DNA of 64,000 nucleotides from contig CM048841.1 in assembly GCA_026545765.1 (NCBI GenBank), positions 90,039,419 through 90,103,418 on the forward strand, written 5' to 3'. Below are positions 23,214-38,665 of this stretch, in pieces; the first letter of the stretch is position 1; every line of letters begins with the position of its first letter. The position numbers and the translations under genes were made by a program. The DNA comes from Plantago major. Taxonomy: Eukaryota; Streptophyta; Magnoliopsida; Lamiales; Plantaginaceae. The notes beneath the pieces are model-generated. The model was not told where the DNA came from. It made no database searches and saw only the letters and a program-made list of their open reading frames with translations.

Positions 23214-23476
23214 TAAAGGTTTCCTGGAGATTAGAAGTCGGAATCCAAACGACAATCCAAAAGTTACGTTCAACTACTTTGAAGACCCTGGGATGTACAA
23301 AATTGTGTCAAGGGCATGCATATCATCAAAAAAGTAGTGGAGTCGGCTTCTTTCTCTCAATTTCGTTACCCATTGATATCATTCCGAGACTTGATGACCT
23401 TCGCGCTGATCATTTTGCAGGTATATGGGTCAAAGAATTCTCCGTGCACGAAATCTTCAATTATGCAATTGCCTGA
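23214..23476 (+). pseudogene. 3' fragment of a dead GMC oxidoreductase gene
   Basis: This matches the last part of the intact gene at 26710-27261: GATCCAAACGACAATCCAAA-like text, then TCGGCTTCTTTCTCTCAATT. It then jumps directly from the LMTF block to the end of the last intron (ATTTTGCAGGTATATGGG). The exon part that encodes the catalytic WHYHGG and GTNPQ motifs is deleted, so it cannot encode an active enzyme. It pairs with the orphan exon at 19496-19568. Confidence 0.85.
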
Positions 23477-23591
23477 ATTATTAATTGCCTGACCCGGACC
23501 ATAATGTTGTTGTATAATTGACCTTAGGCCATGGCCAACTGGTCCACATGATAGATGGCAGACTAGGCCATCATTACTTCAACAAATATAC

Positions 23592-23841
23592 TCCCTCTCC
23601 CTTCCATAGATCTCTTGATATTTAATTTTTACACAATTTTTAAAAAGTATAATTAAAAAATAATTTATATAGATAAAATAATAAGTGTATAGTAAAAGGT
23701 AAGAAAGAAAATTTTAAAGTATGAAACAGAGTGATTAAAATATTAATAATTGAATAATGAGTTTCCATAGAAGAAAATGAAAAGTTTTTAATGAAACGTA
23801 AAAAATGAAAAAATAAAAAATTTATTATGTAATGGAGGGAG
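23592..23841. mobile_element. Stowaway-type MITE
   Basis: The ends are CTCCCTCTCCCTTCC and the inverted AATGGAGGGAG, flanked by TA on both sides (23590-23591, 23842-23843). Size about 250 bp, AT-rich and non-coding, as expected for Tc1/mariner-derived Stowaway elements. Confidence 0.65.
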
Positions 23842-24000
23842 TATATAAATAAATAATACAAATGAATTTTTGGTGAATCTTTATGCGGCAAAATAATACT
23901 GTATATATCTAGATTTAAAAAATATAAAATATTTTAGCATTTTTCTCTCTTCTAAGTTGACATTTTATTTAGAATATCATTTTAGCTTCATAAGAGAATA

Positions 24001-24213
24001 TTTCTAAATACATTATCTAGAGACGATATATGTTTTCAATAAAACTATCCATATTACTAATCAAAACGTCTATGTTGTTAATGAAATAAGTCTTGTGTAA
24101 TATGAAAAAACACCAATATTGAAAACATAAGTGCTTTGATTAATAAATCGGTGATTTTATTGACAATATATGTCCGTCTCCAAATAAATCATTTAAAGAC
24201 CGTCTCTCAGGAG
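24001..24213. repeat. MITE-like repeat with GAGACGGTCTC-type ends (copy 3)
   Basis: Opens with ATTATCTAGAGACGATATAT and closes with AAGACCGTCTCTCAGGAGAG. The body shares ACGTCTATGTTGTTAAT and GGTGATTTTATTGA with the copies at 3853 and 5407. Confidence 0.5.
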
Positions 24214-24869
24214 AGTTACTCTTATCCCAATCGATTTTAGAACATTAATTTTATCTGGTAAATCGATCGTTTCTTTTAAAGTCGTAGAAACGATTCGCCA
24301 GTTATATACTTATATCGTTTATTCAAATAATTTGATCAACTTGAATCTAGAGTGATACCAAATTAAAATTATACCATTAAAGTCTTAAAACTATTGTCCA
24401 GAATAAAAGGTTGTAACCATTTTATTACTGCTGCCATAGAATAGAATATCTGAACAGTACTAGTCCATAACTTGTCCAATCTTGCAGAGCCTTACAATCA
24501 CTCTTGAGTGCTTGTTTGGGAGAGTATTATAAACAACAAAACCAGGTTAAAAATATTTATTTTAACCTGATTTTTATGATTTTAATTGATTACAAAAGAG
24601 CCTGTCAATTTTTCCTTCTATTATGATTAAAAGATGAAAAACGTGGAGTTTAATGTCTTTATTTCTTGCGCCTGCTCTTTCAACTTTATTGAAATTCTTG
24701 AATCGAAATCGGCTGAATTGTAGTATAAAATATAACTAAGCAAAACTGAATTGAACTGAATGAGTTTTAAGTTGAAAATAACAGAGACTTAGTCATCTCA
24801 TTATAATCTTCAAGCATCGGCCTGTAATTCATCCAACTTAATTATCCTAATTCTACAACAAATACAACT
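24214..24869. other. 5' flank of the GMC oxidoreductase gene
   Basis: AT-rich promoter region with no other gene. No single TATA box stands out. Confidence 0.4.
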
Positions 24870-27261
24870 ATGTTTCTGTCCATTGCCACTGCTGCTTGCC
24901 TTGCTACATTCCTTTTGGTGCTTCCTTCTTCTTGTTTAGCTGAAAAAGGTCTATTTCTTGCTCTTCGTTCCAAAATTTGATGCTTTTCACCAAATCATAA
25001 CATATAGAGTACTAACTTAGCAGCACGATGTGTAATCGCAGCTCCATATGCCTCTTTTGCAAAAGATGCGACATCAGCCCCATCAACTGTATATTATGAC
25101 TATATAGTTATTGGAGGCGGAACTGCTGGATGTGCATTAGCAGCCACACTCTCCCAATTTGCAAAAGTACTAGTTCTTGAGAGGGGAGGCTTACCATATG
25201 GCACACTCAACATGAACAAAGGCACGGCTATACTCGCATTAGCGAACATCCTCCCAAGCTCACCAGGACAGATCTTCATCTCCGAAGATGGCGTCTTAGG
25301 TCACCGCGGCAGGGTTCTAGGAGGCTCATCGGTTATCAATTTTGGTTTCTACTCACATGCCAGGGATGAGGATGTACGTGATGCTGGGTGGGACCCACAA
25401 CTAGTGAGCGGGTCCTACGAGTGGGTGGAGAGTAAATTAGTTTTTGAGCCGCAGGTGCAGTCGTGGCAAGGCGCGTACCGTGATGGCTTGCTAGGATCAG
25501 GCATGTCACCAAATAGAGGTTTTCACTCTAGATTACATAAAGTTTTTGTTTGACACTTGGGACAAAAGTGAGTGATAACTAATAAATTGACCACTACTTG
25601 ATCAGTAACTAATTTACTTATTATAGTCAAATCACTTTATTTTGGTCAAATAAAAGTGAAATCAGGTCGCATAAAATACAACTAAAATTTCTATATACTT
25701 CAAGCTTTATGCTTTGAGTTTATGTGTTTATGTGATATAGGTTTCACTTATCAACATTTGAGCGGGACAAAGGTTGGGGGAACCATTTTTGATGAGGATG
25801 GAGTTCGGCATAGTGCAGCTGATTTGTTGGAATATGCTGATCCAACTAACATAACTGTTCTATTACACGCAACTGTACATCAAATCCTTTTCAACCCTTC
25901 TACGCTAGGTAGCTGATACTTCTCCAACTTAAAATATACTTTGGACATTCATTCATTTTTCTTTCATTCTCCATATTTGTCCATTATCTTACAAAGTAAA
26001 TTCCACTTAACAAGTATATTTATTGCATGTTGAGTGACAGAAGGAGAAAAGCCTAAAGCATATGGAGTTTTGTTTCAAGATGTGGAGGGAATTTCACACA
26101 CTGCATACTTGAACGACTTTCCCACAACAAATGAAATCATTCTAACGGCGGGTGCGATTGGCAGCCCGCAACTTTTGATGTTGAGTGGAATTGGGCCATC
26201 TCAGCACCTTCAGGCCCATGACATACAAGTTGTATTAGACCAACCAATGGTGGGCCAAGGAATGGCTGATAATCCATTAAATGGAGTCATAATTCCTTCT
26301 CCTGAGCCGGTTGAATTATCACTTCTTGAAGCAGTTGGCATAACAGATGGAGATACTAATTACATTGAATCAGGCAGTGGACTCATTGAGATACCTTGGG
26401 ACCAATATACTGGAAACCAGGTTACACCGTCATTCTATGCATTAAGATTATTAAGGGGTTTGAGTTCGTATTTAATAAGTTGATTAAGGTTGTGTTTGCA
26501 AATGTTTTTAATACGGTGTTGTCTGATTTTGCATATAGAAGTGGTTTTCTAGTATTACAGATTTGTGTCCACTTACTAATTATAAATGTTCAATTGTCCA
26601 GTCTTTGAATAAAATATTATTACAAGCAGCTAGACTGGCATTCAGTTTAGTTGAGATCTCCAACAACACACAAGCCGGAATCATCGTACAAAAGGTCGCG
26701 CTGCCTTATTCGAAAGGTTATTTGGAGATCAAAAGTCGGGATCCAAACGACAATCCAAAAGTTACATTCAACTACTTCCAAGACCCTAGAGATGTGCAAA
26801 ATTGTGTCCAGGGCATGCAAATAATCAAAGAAATAGTGGAATCGGCTTCTTTCTCTCAATTTCGATACCCATCGATATCATTCCGGGCTCTGATGACCTT
26901 GGTTTTAATAGCTCCCTTAAACTTGAGGGAAAGACATGTTGAATCAACTTATTCCATGGAACAGTATTGTAAAGATACAGTCATGAGCTATTGGCATTAC
27001 CATGGAGGGTGTCTACTTGATAAGGTTGTCGATCGCGAATACAGAGTACTCGGTGTTGACTCGTTACGTGTTATTGATGCTTCTACGTTTTTGAATACAC
27101 CAGGAACTAATCCTCAAGCCACAATTATGATGCTGGGAAGGTAAAAGTTAACCAAGATACTTATATCTTTATCAAATAACAATGTTGGCCTACTAAACCG
27201 TGCCTCTTGATTTTGCAGGTATATGGGACAAAAAATAATTCGTGAACGAAATCTCCAGTGA
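24870..27261 (+). CDS. GMC oxidoreductase, mandelonitrile lyase-like / HOTHEAD-like
   Basis: Six exons join in phase to 565 aa: 24870-24948, 25042-25518, 25741-25908, 26041-26457, 26627-27140, 27219-27261. A signal peptide (MFLSIATAACLATFLLVLPS, ending about residue 24) suggests secretion. The FAD dinucleotide fold follows as DYIVIGGGTAGCALA (GGGTAG at 51-56), then GHRGRVLGGSSVINFGFYSH, YANP-like DLLEYADPTN, and EIILTAGAIGSPQLLMLSGIG. The C-terminal catalytic pair is WHYHGGC (His near 504-506) and GTNPQAT (Asn near 542). Family members oxidise alcohols or, in Prunus, cleave mandelonitrile. As I recall, Prunus lyases have His rather than Asn in the last motif, so an oxidoreductase of the HOTHEAD-like class is likelier. 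The 26457/26627 intron edges are inferred from phase. A dead duplicate lies upstream. Confidence 0.85.
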
Positions 27262-27518
27262 GGCAATTACAGTGTAATGAAAGCAATAAAGATTATGATT
27301 ATTCTTGTAACGTTTCTGTGTGCTTTTGTAAGTAAAATAAGAAAGATCGTTTACTTATATCCTTTTTTTTTAATAAGAATATTATAGAGTTGTAGACACA
27401 TGTTTGTAAATAATATGCACATTTTTTGAACTAAAAGATACAAATTTGTTCCGTCTGTAAGCATTTAATGACAATAAAAGGAAAACAGAACAGTCCAGTT
27501 CATCAAACTGTGAGCCTG

Positions 27519-31242
<3,724 letters not shown>

Positions 31243-32070
31243 TGATGATGATGATGTGAGAGATATCAGAGATGATGATTGAGTTTGTTTAATCTTTCCA
31301 GTTGGGATTATAAAGGATATAATTTTTTATATTGTTGATAAGAATAGATAGATAGTGAAGTTGATGTAGTAAAAGGAGGAGCTCCTTAACAGAGTCGAGT
31401 TATGATTGATGAGTTAAGTTGTTTCCTCCCTCAACGACTCTTTAGAATCCCTTGATATGATTCCCTTCCATTCTGGGCTCCATGACTTTCTAGTCACCTC
31501 ATAACTCCCGTGCCTAACATCCTTAGGAAAACAAAAGCAATATGGTTTATTATTATTCTTATTATACGAGTCGACTCAAATATCATTTTATTTAAGTCTT
31601 AATCTTTTTAAGTATTTTCCATGTTGGTTAAAGAAATCGTTTAAAATTGATTCAGACTTTGAGTTACTTGTAACAAATTCGATCTCGACAACAAATATAA
31701 AATGTAACTAAAAAATTAATATAAGTGACATACCTGGTCTTGACAAATGGGTCATTCGGATCTGCTTGCACCGATCGGATTGGGTGTTGGATTTGGGTTG
31801 TATTTGGATTTTAAAAACTCCAAGTTATTTTGGGTCGGAGCTATTCGGATTCAATTGTTGTTCGAATGTAAATCTTAAAATACGCCGGTATTGAAATTCA
31901 CATCATGTTTGACGTTTGCAAACGGACTTTATAAGCACATATTCACCTAAAACTCGTCTTAGTAAAAATCTCATTCAAACTTGTATTCCAAAGTATACAA
32001 CTCAATAGCATGTGCACTTACATTTTTAATTTGATTGAGCAATGGATGACATGTAAATTTTTTAGAACAA
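31243..32070. other. Galactokinase promoter side and intergenic DNA
   Basis: The galactokinase 5' flank has a short GATGATGATG run just upstream of the start. Beyond this the DNA is AT-rich with no gene or RNA recognised. Confidence 0.4.
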
Positions 32071-33351
32071 TTTTTTTTTACACTAAAACCTTTTGAGCTA
32101 ATTTGAATTTACACTATAACCTTTTATTTTTTGCATTTTACACCAAAAAGTTTATAAAAAATTTGACTTTACACAAAAGTTGGATGGCCATTAAGTTACC
32201 GTTAACTTATTTTTAAATTACACCAAAATCTTTGAAATAACTTTGTCTTTCATGTAACCTTTCTATATAATAATAATTATTTTTTTTTGAAAATTTTAAA
32301 ATTTGATTCCAACCAAAAGAACACTAGAAGTGTTCAGAAAAACAAGGATTACAGTGCGAGTCACATACCAACAATGACACTTTACTTTACAACCATAGAA
32401 GCTAAACAACAAACCTCCTATCCCATATAATATTGTTCTTGTTGTTGTCGTCGTCGTTAATGTTATTATACTTGTTATTGTTATAGTTATTGATATGCAT
32501 TGAACTTAACTCCAAAATAAATATCACTTGAGACAATATTAACGAGCATCTATCAAACATAAAAGAAAATGATCAACTCTTATCACTCACTCCATAAAAT
32601 GATAAACTAGTATGTTGTCTACCAAACACAGTTTCTTCCTTTGTTTGCTAAATATAACAATAATTTTCTTTTATGATAAATATAACAATAAGATACTGTA
32701 TAATTATCTGGTGAATGCCAAATTCCAGAATACACGGATAATGCATGACAAAATTTATTAGTACATTATTTGGCATACATATGTTTTTTTTTTTTCTATC
32801 TATAAAACTAAGTGTTCGAACTCTCTCTTAACATTCCATCTCTCCTAGTTGCTTTGATAAATTAAAAAAAAAGAAGGCTCCAAAAATATATGCTCGTTCC
32901 ACATATATGGGTAGTTTTGTGTCGTTTTTTAGATCCAAACGCAGGAAGATACACAATTGACAGAGGCACATATGTAGTGCATTAAATCTCTACATTGAAC
33001 CAACAATTTCTATGAAGAATTTGATTGTAAAAAGCAAAAGTCACGGCAAATATGATGCATAATCCTACCACCACTAGACCAGCAACCCCAAACAATTCAT
33101 GCGAACAAATATTTTGATAACTCAAACCAATCAAGAAAGGTTCTGGTGTGATTTAAAAAACTTGAAAAAGGTTTTGGTAGCGAATGCAAATTTTTGAAAA
33201 GGTTTTGGTGTGATTTAAAATACAAACTTGACGGCCGTCAATTTTTAGTGTAACGTCAAAATTTTGCTAAACGTTTTGGTGTGAAATGTAAAAAAATAAA
33301 GGTTGTGGGGTAAGTTCAAAAACGGGCAAAAGTTATTAGTGTAAAAAAAAA
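32071..33351. mobile_element. Non-autonomous DNA element with long terminal inverted repeats
   Basis: The two ends are mirror images over about 170-190 bp. Left is TTTTTTTTTACACTA and right is TAGTGTAAAAAAAAA, a perfect 15-base match including run length. Further in, paired phrases include AACCTTTATTTTTT, CACCAAAA(A/C)GTTTA, TTTTGAC(G)TTACAC and GGCCGTCAA / TGGCCATTAA. The interior of about 0.9 kb has no coding homology. Long TIRs with a small non-coding core suggest a Mutator-like non-autonomous element. No 9-bp target duplication is evident. Confidence 0.7.
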
Positions 33352-34090
33352 TTTCATGATATAATTTTATTATAATTTTTACATTTACGGTTTAAGATCA
33401 ATTCGTAGTTAAAGTTGGAGATAGTTGACTGAAAAAGGTCAAAATGGCAAACATGAGATGGGACGGAGGAAGTAGTACTTATTCCATCCCGGACTCAACT
33501 TCCTTGGGATAATCGTATGGGAGGATGAATAAAGTATGATAAATGTTTTCCATTATAAGTATATGAAGTTGAGATTGAGACAACCAAAAAATGAAAGCGA
33601 AAAGTTGAGATTCGAACTGATGGAGTACAAATTAGTGCAACTTTCATATTTAATTTGGATCAAATATTATTCGAGTCATTTTTTGGATCGGATGCTTTCG
33701 GGTCAAATTGATTCACTTCGGGGTTGGTCCCGAGTCAAGTTCAGATGGTTGACCTACACATTTTTGGGTCAATTTCAAATTCGAATCCGATTTCAGGTAT
33801 GGATCGAGTCTGTCGTACTGTGATTAAATAGCCGTGCATTTGGCGGATTCGTACGAGTTGAATGTACTTATTTCATTATTTGATTTTGTAAAGCCACGAT
33901 CGAATCTGCAAATTGTACAGAGATCTACGCAGAATTAAATTTGTGAATATGATTCGTTCTGCAAACCTTAATATCAAAATGTATTTCATATGTTTGTGAA
34001 ATTATATCTGAACAGAGAATCTACATTAACAACGGATGTAAACCGATGGAAATAGAAATCAACTTGAATGTGCACTTACTACGTGATAAA
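33352..34090. other. AT-rich intergenic DNA, no gene seen
   Basis: A MITE-like GGGACGGAGGAAGTAGTACT at about 33461 suggests one decayed Stowaway end. A 95-codon plus-strand frame at 33536 has no recognisable family and looks like chance. Confidence 0.35.
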
Positions 34091-34610
34091 CTACGTGCAC
34101 TTACTGCACTTGTTATCTCTGCACTTCAATTTAGAGCAACATTCTGAATCAGACTGACAAGGAGATTGTTTTGGTGTGCATTTACACTTCTTATCTCTGC
34201 ATTTGAGTCCAGAGCAACACTGCGAATCGGACTGGCAATGCTTATGTTTTGGTATACACTGGCACTTGTTATCTCTACATGGTAGTCCAGAGCAACATTC
34301 TGAATCCGACTGACATGGAGATTGAATCGGGACACAGGGCGTACGGCATCTGTATTGATCTTTGCAGAAATTGGAACAGCATTGGCTATCGAATGAACAA
34401 GGGTTATCGTTTTCGATACATGGTGGACTTGGCCATGGAATTTCTTGTGGTTGAACTTGCTCCAAAACTGCAAATGTATAATAGTTAGCTAGATAAGTAT
34501 AAGCATAAGTCTAAAGTTGTATGCATCAAATGGTGATCATTACCAGATGTGATGCTGATGATGGAAGCTAGCAGAGTGAGGATGAGCTTCATGGATGCAA
34601 TGCTCCTCAT
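34091..34610 (-). CDS. Secreted protein with four tandem knottin-like cysteine modules
   Basis: Two exons (34610-34544 and 34467-34091, phase-1 intron) encode 147 aa. The first 22 residues are a signal peptide (MRSIASMKLILTLLASIISI), followed by a short Pro/Gln linker. The mature part is four consecutive modules of about 25 residues with the spacing C-x6-C-x5/6-CC-x4-C-x4-C, for example CQSDSECCSGLPCRDNKC in module 2. This C-C-CC-C-C order is that of inhibitor cystine knot (knottin) peptides, which in plants include alpha-amylase inhibitors and Mj-AMP-type antimicrobial peptides. Modules 2-4 are near-copies, so the array grew by internal duplication; module 1 is most diverged. A basic/acidic linker of a few residues separates modules. 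Extracellular disulphide-rich role, perhaps defence, is inference; target unknown. Confidence 0.85.
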
Positions 34611-34683
34611 AGTTTGACTTCTCATAAATTTGCTTCACTTGAAATGATTGTGATCTGTAATAAGTCAAGATTCAAGAAGGTTT

Positions 34684-34693
34684 GAATTTATAC
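34684..34693 (-). promoter_or_regulatory. TATA box of the four-knottin gene
   Basis: On the minus strand GTATAAATTC lies about 75 bp upstream of the ATG at 34610, a normal distance for a short 5' UTR. Confidence 0.5.
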
Positions 34694-34699
34694 TTGGTT

Positions 34700-36641
34700 G
34701 GTTGGTATTATACTATTATGCACTCTAAGGGTAGTGACTTCTGACTTACCATCATCATCCTATTTAACAACATTGAAGATCTCAAAATCATAACTAAGGA
34801 TATACTAATTAACTTTTTTTTTTTTTTTTAAGAAACAATCAATATATAATCATATCACCAGAGAAAAACATAAAAAGTATTTAAAACCTCTCTACCAAAC
34901 TGCACGACGAGTTAGTTTATGAGCTAGCAAGTCACAAAACGCCGATACCTAGATTCAGGAAAGAAATTAAGGAATAAATTGGTGGAATCAATCGAAGTTT
35001 TGCCAAACTTGATCCAAGTAGTACTGCTTCATTATTGTTTAATTTTCGGAATTTAAACTTTATACTCATATAGAAAAACAGAGATGGCACGTAAAGTTAG
35101 TGTTGAGAAAATTCGGAATTTGACCTTAACGTCTAATTCTTCTCGTTGTTACTTATCTGCGCATCATCTCACTTAACCAAACTTTAAGCATTCAAAAATT
35201 AACCATTTTTTCTTAAGAATAATTTTACTTCATTCTTTTACTTTAAAACTTGCAGCTTTAACCTAACTAGCTAACCTAACACTTCTTAACGTGGTGCATA
35301 AAATATGCTTCGCCTGGCATTAATGCACTTTTTACTCGACATAACACAGTCTAACCATCAACCCGATACTAAATCAACCAAATATACAACCCTCTCTCCG
35401 CACCAACATAATTCCGTACATTTGTCATTTTTACACGTCTAATGTATTTCGTACATTACTAAATAATTAGAATCTATCCAACAACTAACAAATGAATGAT
35501 AAACAATCATACACTTTACACACAAATTATAAATTTTACCACTAAAAATATATTTTCCCCTCCTTTTTAACTTTTTATGTTTTATTAGTTATTTTAAATT
35601 TTCACGTAATACTATGCGTTAACTTTAATGTATAAAGTAAATTGAGTTTGTGATAATGCACTAACTTTCTCATTTTATGTGATACTTATACTAAGTAAAT
35701 ATCACTATCTTTTTGAGTAAATTGGATGCCCACTGGAACCCACATTCTTGATGATGTGTGTTAAGTTTAGTTTAGGAACTAATCTTGCAAAGAAAAAGAG
35801 AACTGACTCAATCAAATTATACACTTGGGACCCAATAGATGTGTTCCGTCCAAAAATAACCATGTGCCCTTGTTGTACCTTTCTTATTTCTATTATATAT
35901 TTAATGAAAGAAATAAATTGAAGAAAGAAAAGAAAAGAAAAGGAGCGCACTACATCATGTTTATTGTTCCCACTAATTAGCTAGGCAGGCATTATCACTT
36001 GGTTTAGGTGTTAATTGTCGTGATGGTGACGATTGTTTGCATTAATAAGGGATTTGTCAATTTCATCTGATCATCTCTAAAAATCACTCTGATCAAAGCC
36101 AATTTAAAAAATTGAGTTTTGTCAAATTCAATTGAATTTTTGTATAAAAAACTACAACTGTAATTTTCCAATTTGTAGCCAAACACTATGATATTCGAAC
36201 TTACTGAAAATACAATAATGCTAAATATGCAGATAGATTCGTGTAGACGACGAACCACGTAAAAAAAATAATCCAAAATTGCAACCCTGCTGATGCATGC
36301 GTTTCAGATTTCGGTCCTATATGACTGCAACTAGTATGTCACTATTTTCAAATTTCCTTGCATGCCCATGGCTATCCTGCAGCATTACCTAGAGTGTTTG
36401 GCTAAGAGTTAAAACCTTGTGTTTCGTAAAAATTTAGGTATTTTTAACCCGATTTTCAGAGTTTTAACTCTTAGCCAATCACTCCCCTAGAAATCTTGAA
36501 ATCCACATCACCAAGTTCACCAGAGTTCAGAAGCTATAATGTGATCGACATCACATGTTTAAAAAGTTACGAATGAGGGGTGGGTATAATAGATCAAGTG
36601 ACCCCTCGAGATATTCAGACACAGTAGCATATACTGTCATA
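34700..36641. other. AT-rich intergenic DNA, no gene seen
   Basis: About 1.9 kb with no coding homology on either strand and no recognised RNA. Frames such as the minus-strand one at 35950-35705 are short and lack family features. Confidence 0.4.
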
Positions 36642-36945
36642 CTCCCTCCGTTTCATTAATAATTTACTACCTTTCCTTATTTGGGGTTTCGTTAGAAACT
36701 TCCTAGGCCTAAAAAGGAAAGTTTTTACTGCACTAACTAATTCTTTAATATTTCTATTTCCTACTTTATCATCACTTTATTCACTATCCTTCATACTTTA
36801 TCATCATTTTATTCGTTATGTTTCTTACGTTATCATCTACTTACAACTGTATCAATATAATACCACTCACAAACTAATACTTCATTAAACTGCTTAATCC
36901 AAGAGAAAGTAACTCATTAACAACTTATTAATGAACCGGAGGTAG
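36642..36945. mobile_element. Stowaway MITE with TA target duplication
   Basis: The left terminus CTCCCTCCGTTTCATTAATA and right terminus (inverted) CTACCTCCGGTTCATTAATA match over about 21 bp. TA flanks both sides (36640-36641 and 36946-36947). About 304 bp and non-coding, typical of Stowaway. Confidence 0.85.
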
Positions 36946-37099
36946 TATGTGATAAAAAAAGAGTTTTATATGTATCATGTTGAAGTCAAGGTTTCAAACT
37001 CGAAACCATACCACTAACGTTTCTTTTCAATTCCCTTACATGAATCGAACAATATAAGTTCTACTTTTACATTTTAGGAGATTACTAAACATATATTGA

Positions 37100-37182
37100 A
37101 TGTCAAAAGGTGGTCGAGTGGTAAGAAAGTGGAAGTACAACAAACATCAGATGTTGGAGTCGACTTTTTTTTTTTTTTTAAT
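37100..37182 (+). mobile_element. Possible tRNA-derived SINE head
   Basis: GGTGGTCGAGTGGTAAG resembles the A box region of tRNA-Ser-type SINE heads, and a T-run of about 14 follows at 37166. The B box is degenerate (GGAGTCGAC). Weak evidence. Confidence 0.3.
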
Positions 37183-37835
37183 GTAATTAAAAAACAACTT
37201 GGCATAATTAAAACTATTTCCGTCTCAATCGAGCTTTCTATTTTCTATTTTCGCCACCACATTTATCCCCCAATGTTTAGAATCTTTGAAGTCAATATGT
37301 AATGTTATTGTTACCCTCATTGGTCCACGCATTAAATATTTTTCTCTCAACAAATAATTGAATGTAAAACATTAATACACATCAATATCATCACAGCAAC
37401 CCTGATAAACATGCGTGACCCTAAATGACTTCGATAGACTGATTGTTACACCCACTCACTTGGTTAATGTGTCTAGAATGTGGCATTAGTTAATGTTGCA
37501 TGTTACTTTACCAAAACCATAATTGACCGAAGATTCGAAGGTGGGTTACGCAATTGCAAAGCTTACTAAAAATTAGTTGTACCACGTGAATAAAGCGGAT
37601 TATAACTTGCAGTTTTGCACCTAATCCACACACTTTTCTTTCTAATCACTCCACCCACACATAGATAACACTATACTAATCACAGAATATTAATCAATTA
37701 TTCAAAGTTAAGAAGAAAATATCATAATTGACATAAAATTAATATTCATATTCATAAGGAGTTGGCACATGGCAGAGAATATTTGTATCTGTAGAGAAAA
37801 GAATATTCATAACAGGCCGGCTCGACTTAGACTCA

Positions 37836-38580
37836 TCAAGCTCCGGCCGAACCGGATGAAGTTGGACCGGACACTGACAGTAGTTCCAGTACTGCAGTCA
37901 TAGCTCTTATCTGCAATCACATAACAGAAAGAAACTCAATCAACATCAAACATTGAATTCATCAAATTCACAATCTCAGATTTCAATTTCGATTTCAATT
38001 TTCAAATCATTACCTGCATCTCAAGGGCGGGAATATAGTCAGCAACTTCCTCCAAAACCACCGGAAGCGGCTGTTTCCGGCAACCGGGCACCATCCGGCC
38101 TAACACGCGACCTTTCCGCTGAACAGCCGGTAAGCCTTTGGATCTCAATCGCATGACGCTCACTTTCGATTTCCTTCGCAACCGGCTAGTGCTTCCGGTG
38201 GAGATGACAGTCATCACCTTCCGCTCTCGCTTGGCGATGTTGTTTTTCTTCATGAACTTCATCTTCAGCCGGTTCGTGAGTATCGCTCGGCTCCACCTCG
38301 ACCGGCCTTTCGCCGTCGAAGCGAGTGCTCTATCCGCCGCATCGCGAACGCGCTTCGGCGAGGCTGCAGAGGAGGAGGAGCGGACTTGATGTAGCTCGGT
38401 GAGGAGTTTGGATGAATAGATCTGCTGCTGAGAGTCGGATTTCCATTGGATTGGGGAGTTTGTGGTGAGATTTTGTGGTTGAGGTTCGGTTTGGATTTTC
38501 TTCTTCTTCCTTCTCCTGTTTATCGAGGGATTTGTTGTTGTTGATGATGATGATGATAGCAGTGAGGTTGTGGTTGCCAT
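37836..38580 (-). CDS. bHLH148: Atypical bHLH transcription regulator (bHLH147/148/149 type)
   Basis: Two exons (38580-38014 and 37910-37836) encode 213 aa; phase-0 intron after ALEMQ. The order is a Ser/Thr-rich N-terminus, a lysine-rich patch (RRRKKKKI), WKSDSQQQIYSSKLLTEL, a basic stretch RALASTAKGRSRWSRAILTN, and a C-terminal helix-loop-helix (VQRKGRVLGRMVPGCRKQPL, then VLEEVADYIPALEMQ). The HLH follows a region without the E-box-contacting residues of true bHLHs. Such IBH1/AIF-type proteins dimerise with other bHLHs and restrain growth in brassinosteroid signalling; Arabidopsis bHLH148/AIF2 is the closest match I know. I chose MATTTS at 38580; an in-frame ATG at 38622 is an alternative. 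The symbol rests on domain order and synteny with GALK. Confidence 0.82.
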
Positions 38581-38665
38581 GGTTTGGTGAAGTGAATCTG
38601 TTGCAAACGGATTCGAATTCAATTGAGTGAGAATCGGAAAATGGTGGAGCAGAGAGTAGATTCAA

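Noticed and set aside
25212..25553. ATG at 25212 as start of the GMC oxidoreductase
   Set aside because: The FAD-binding GGGTAG motif lies upstream in the same exon, and a signal-peptide exon at 24870 joins in phase.
33536..33823. 95-codon plus-strand frame
   Set aside because: No homology pattern, no plausible promoter, and AT-rich composition typical of chance frames here.
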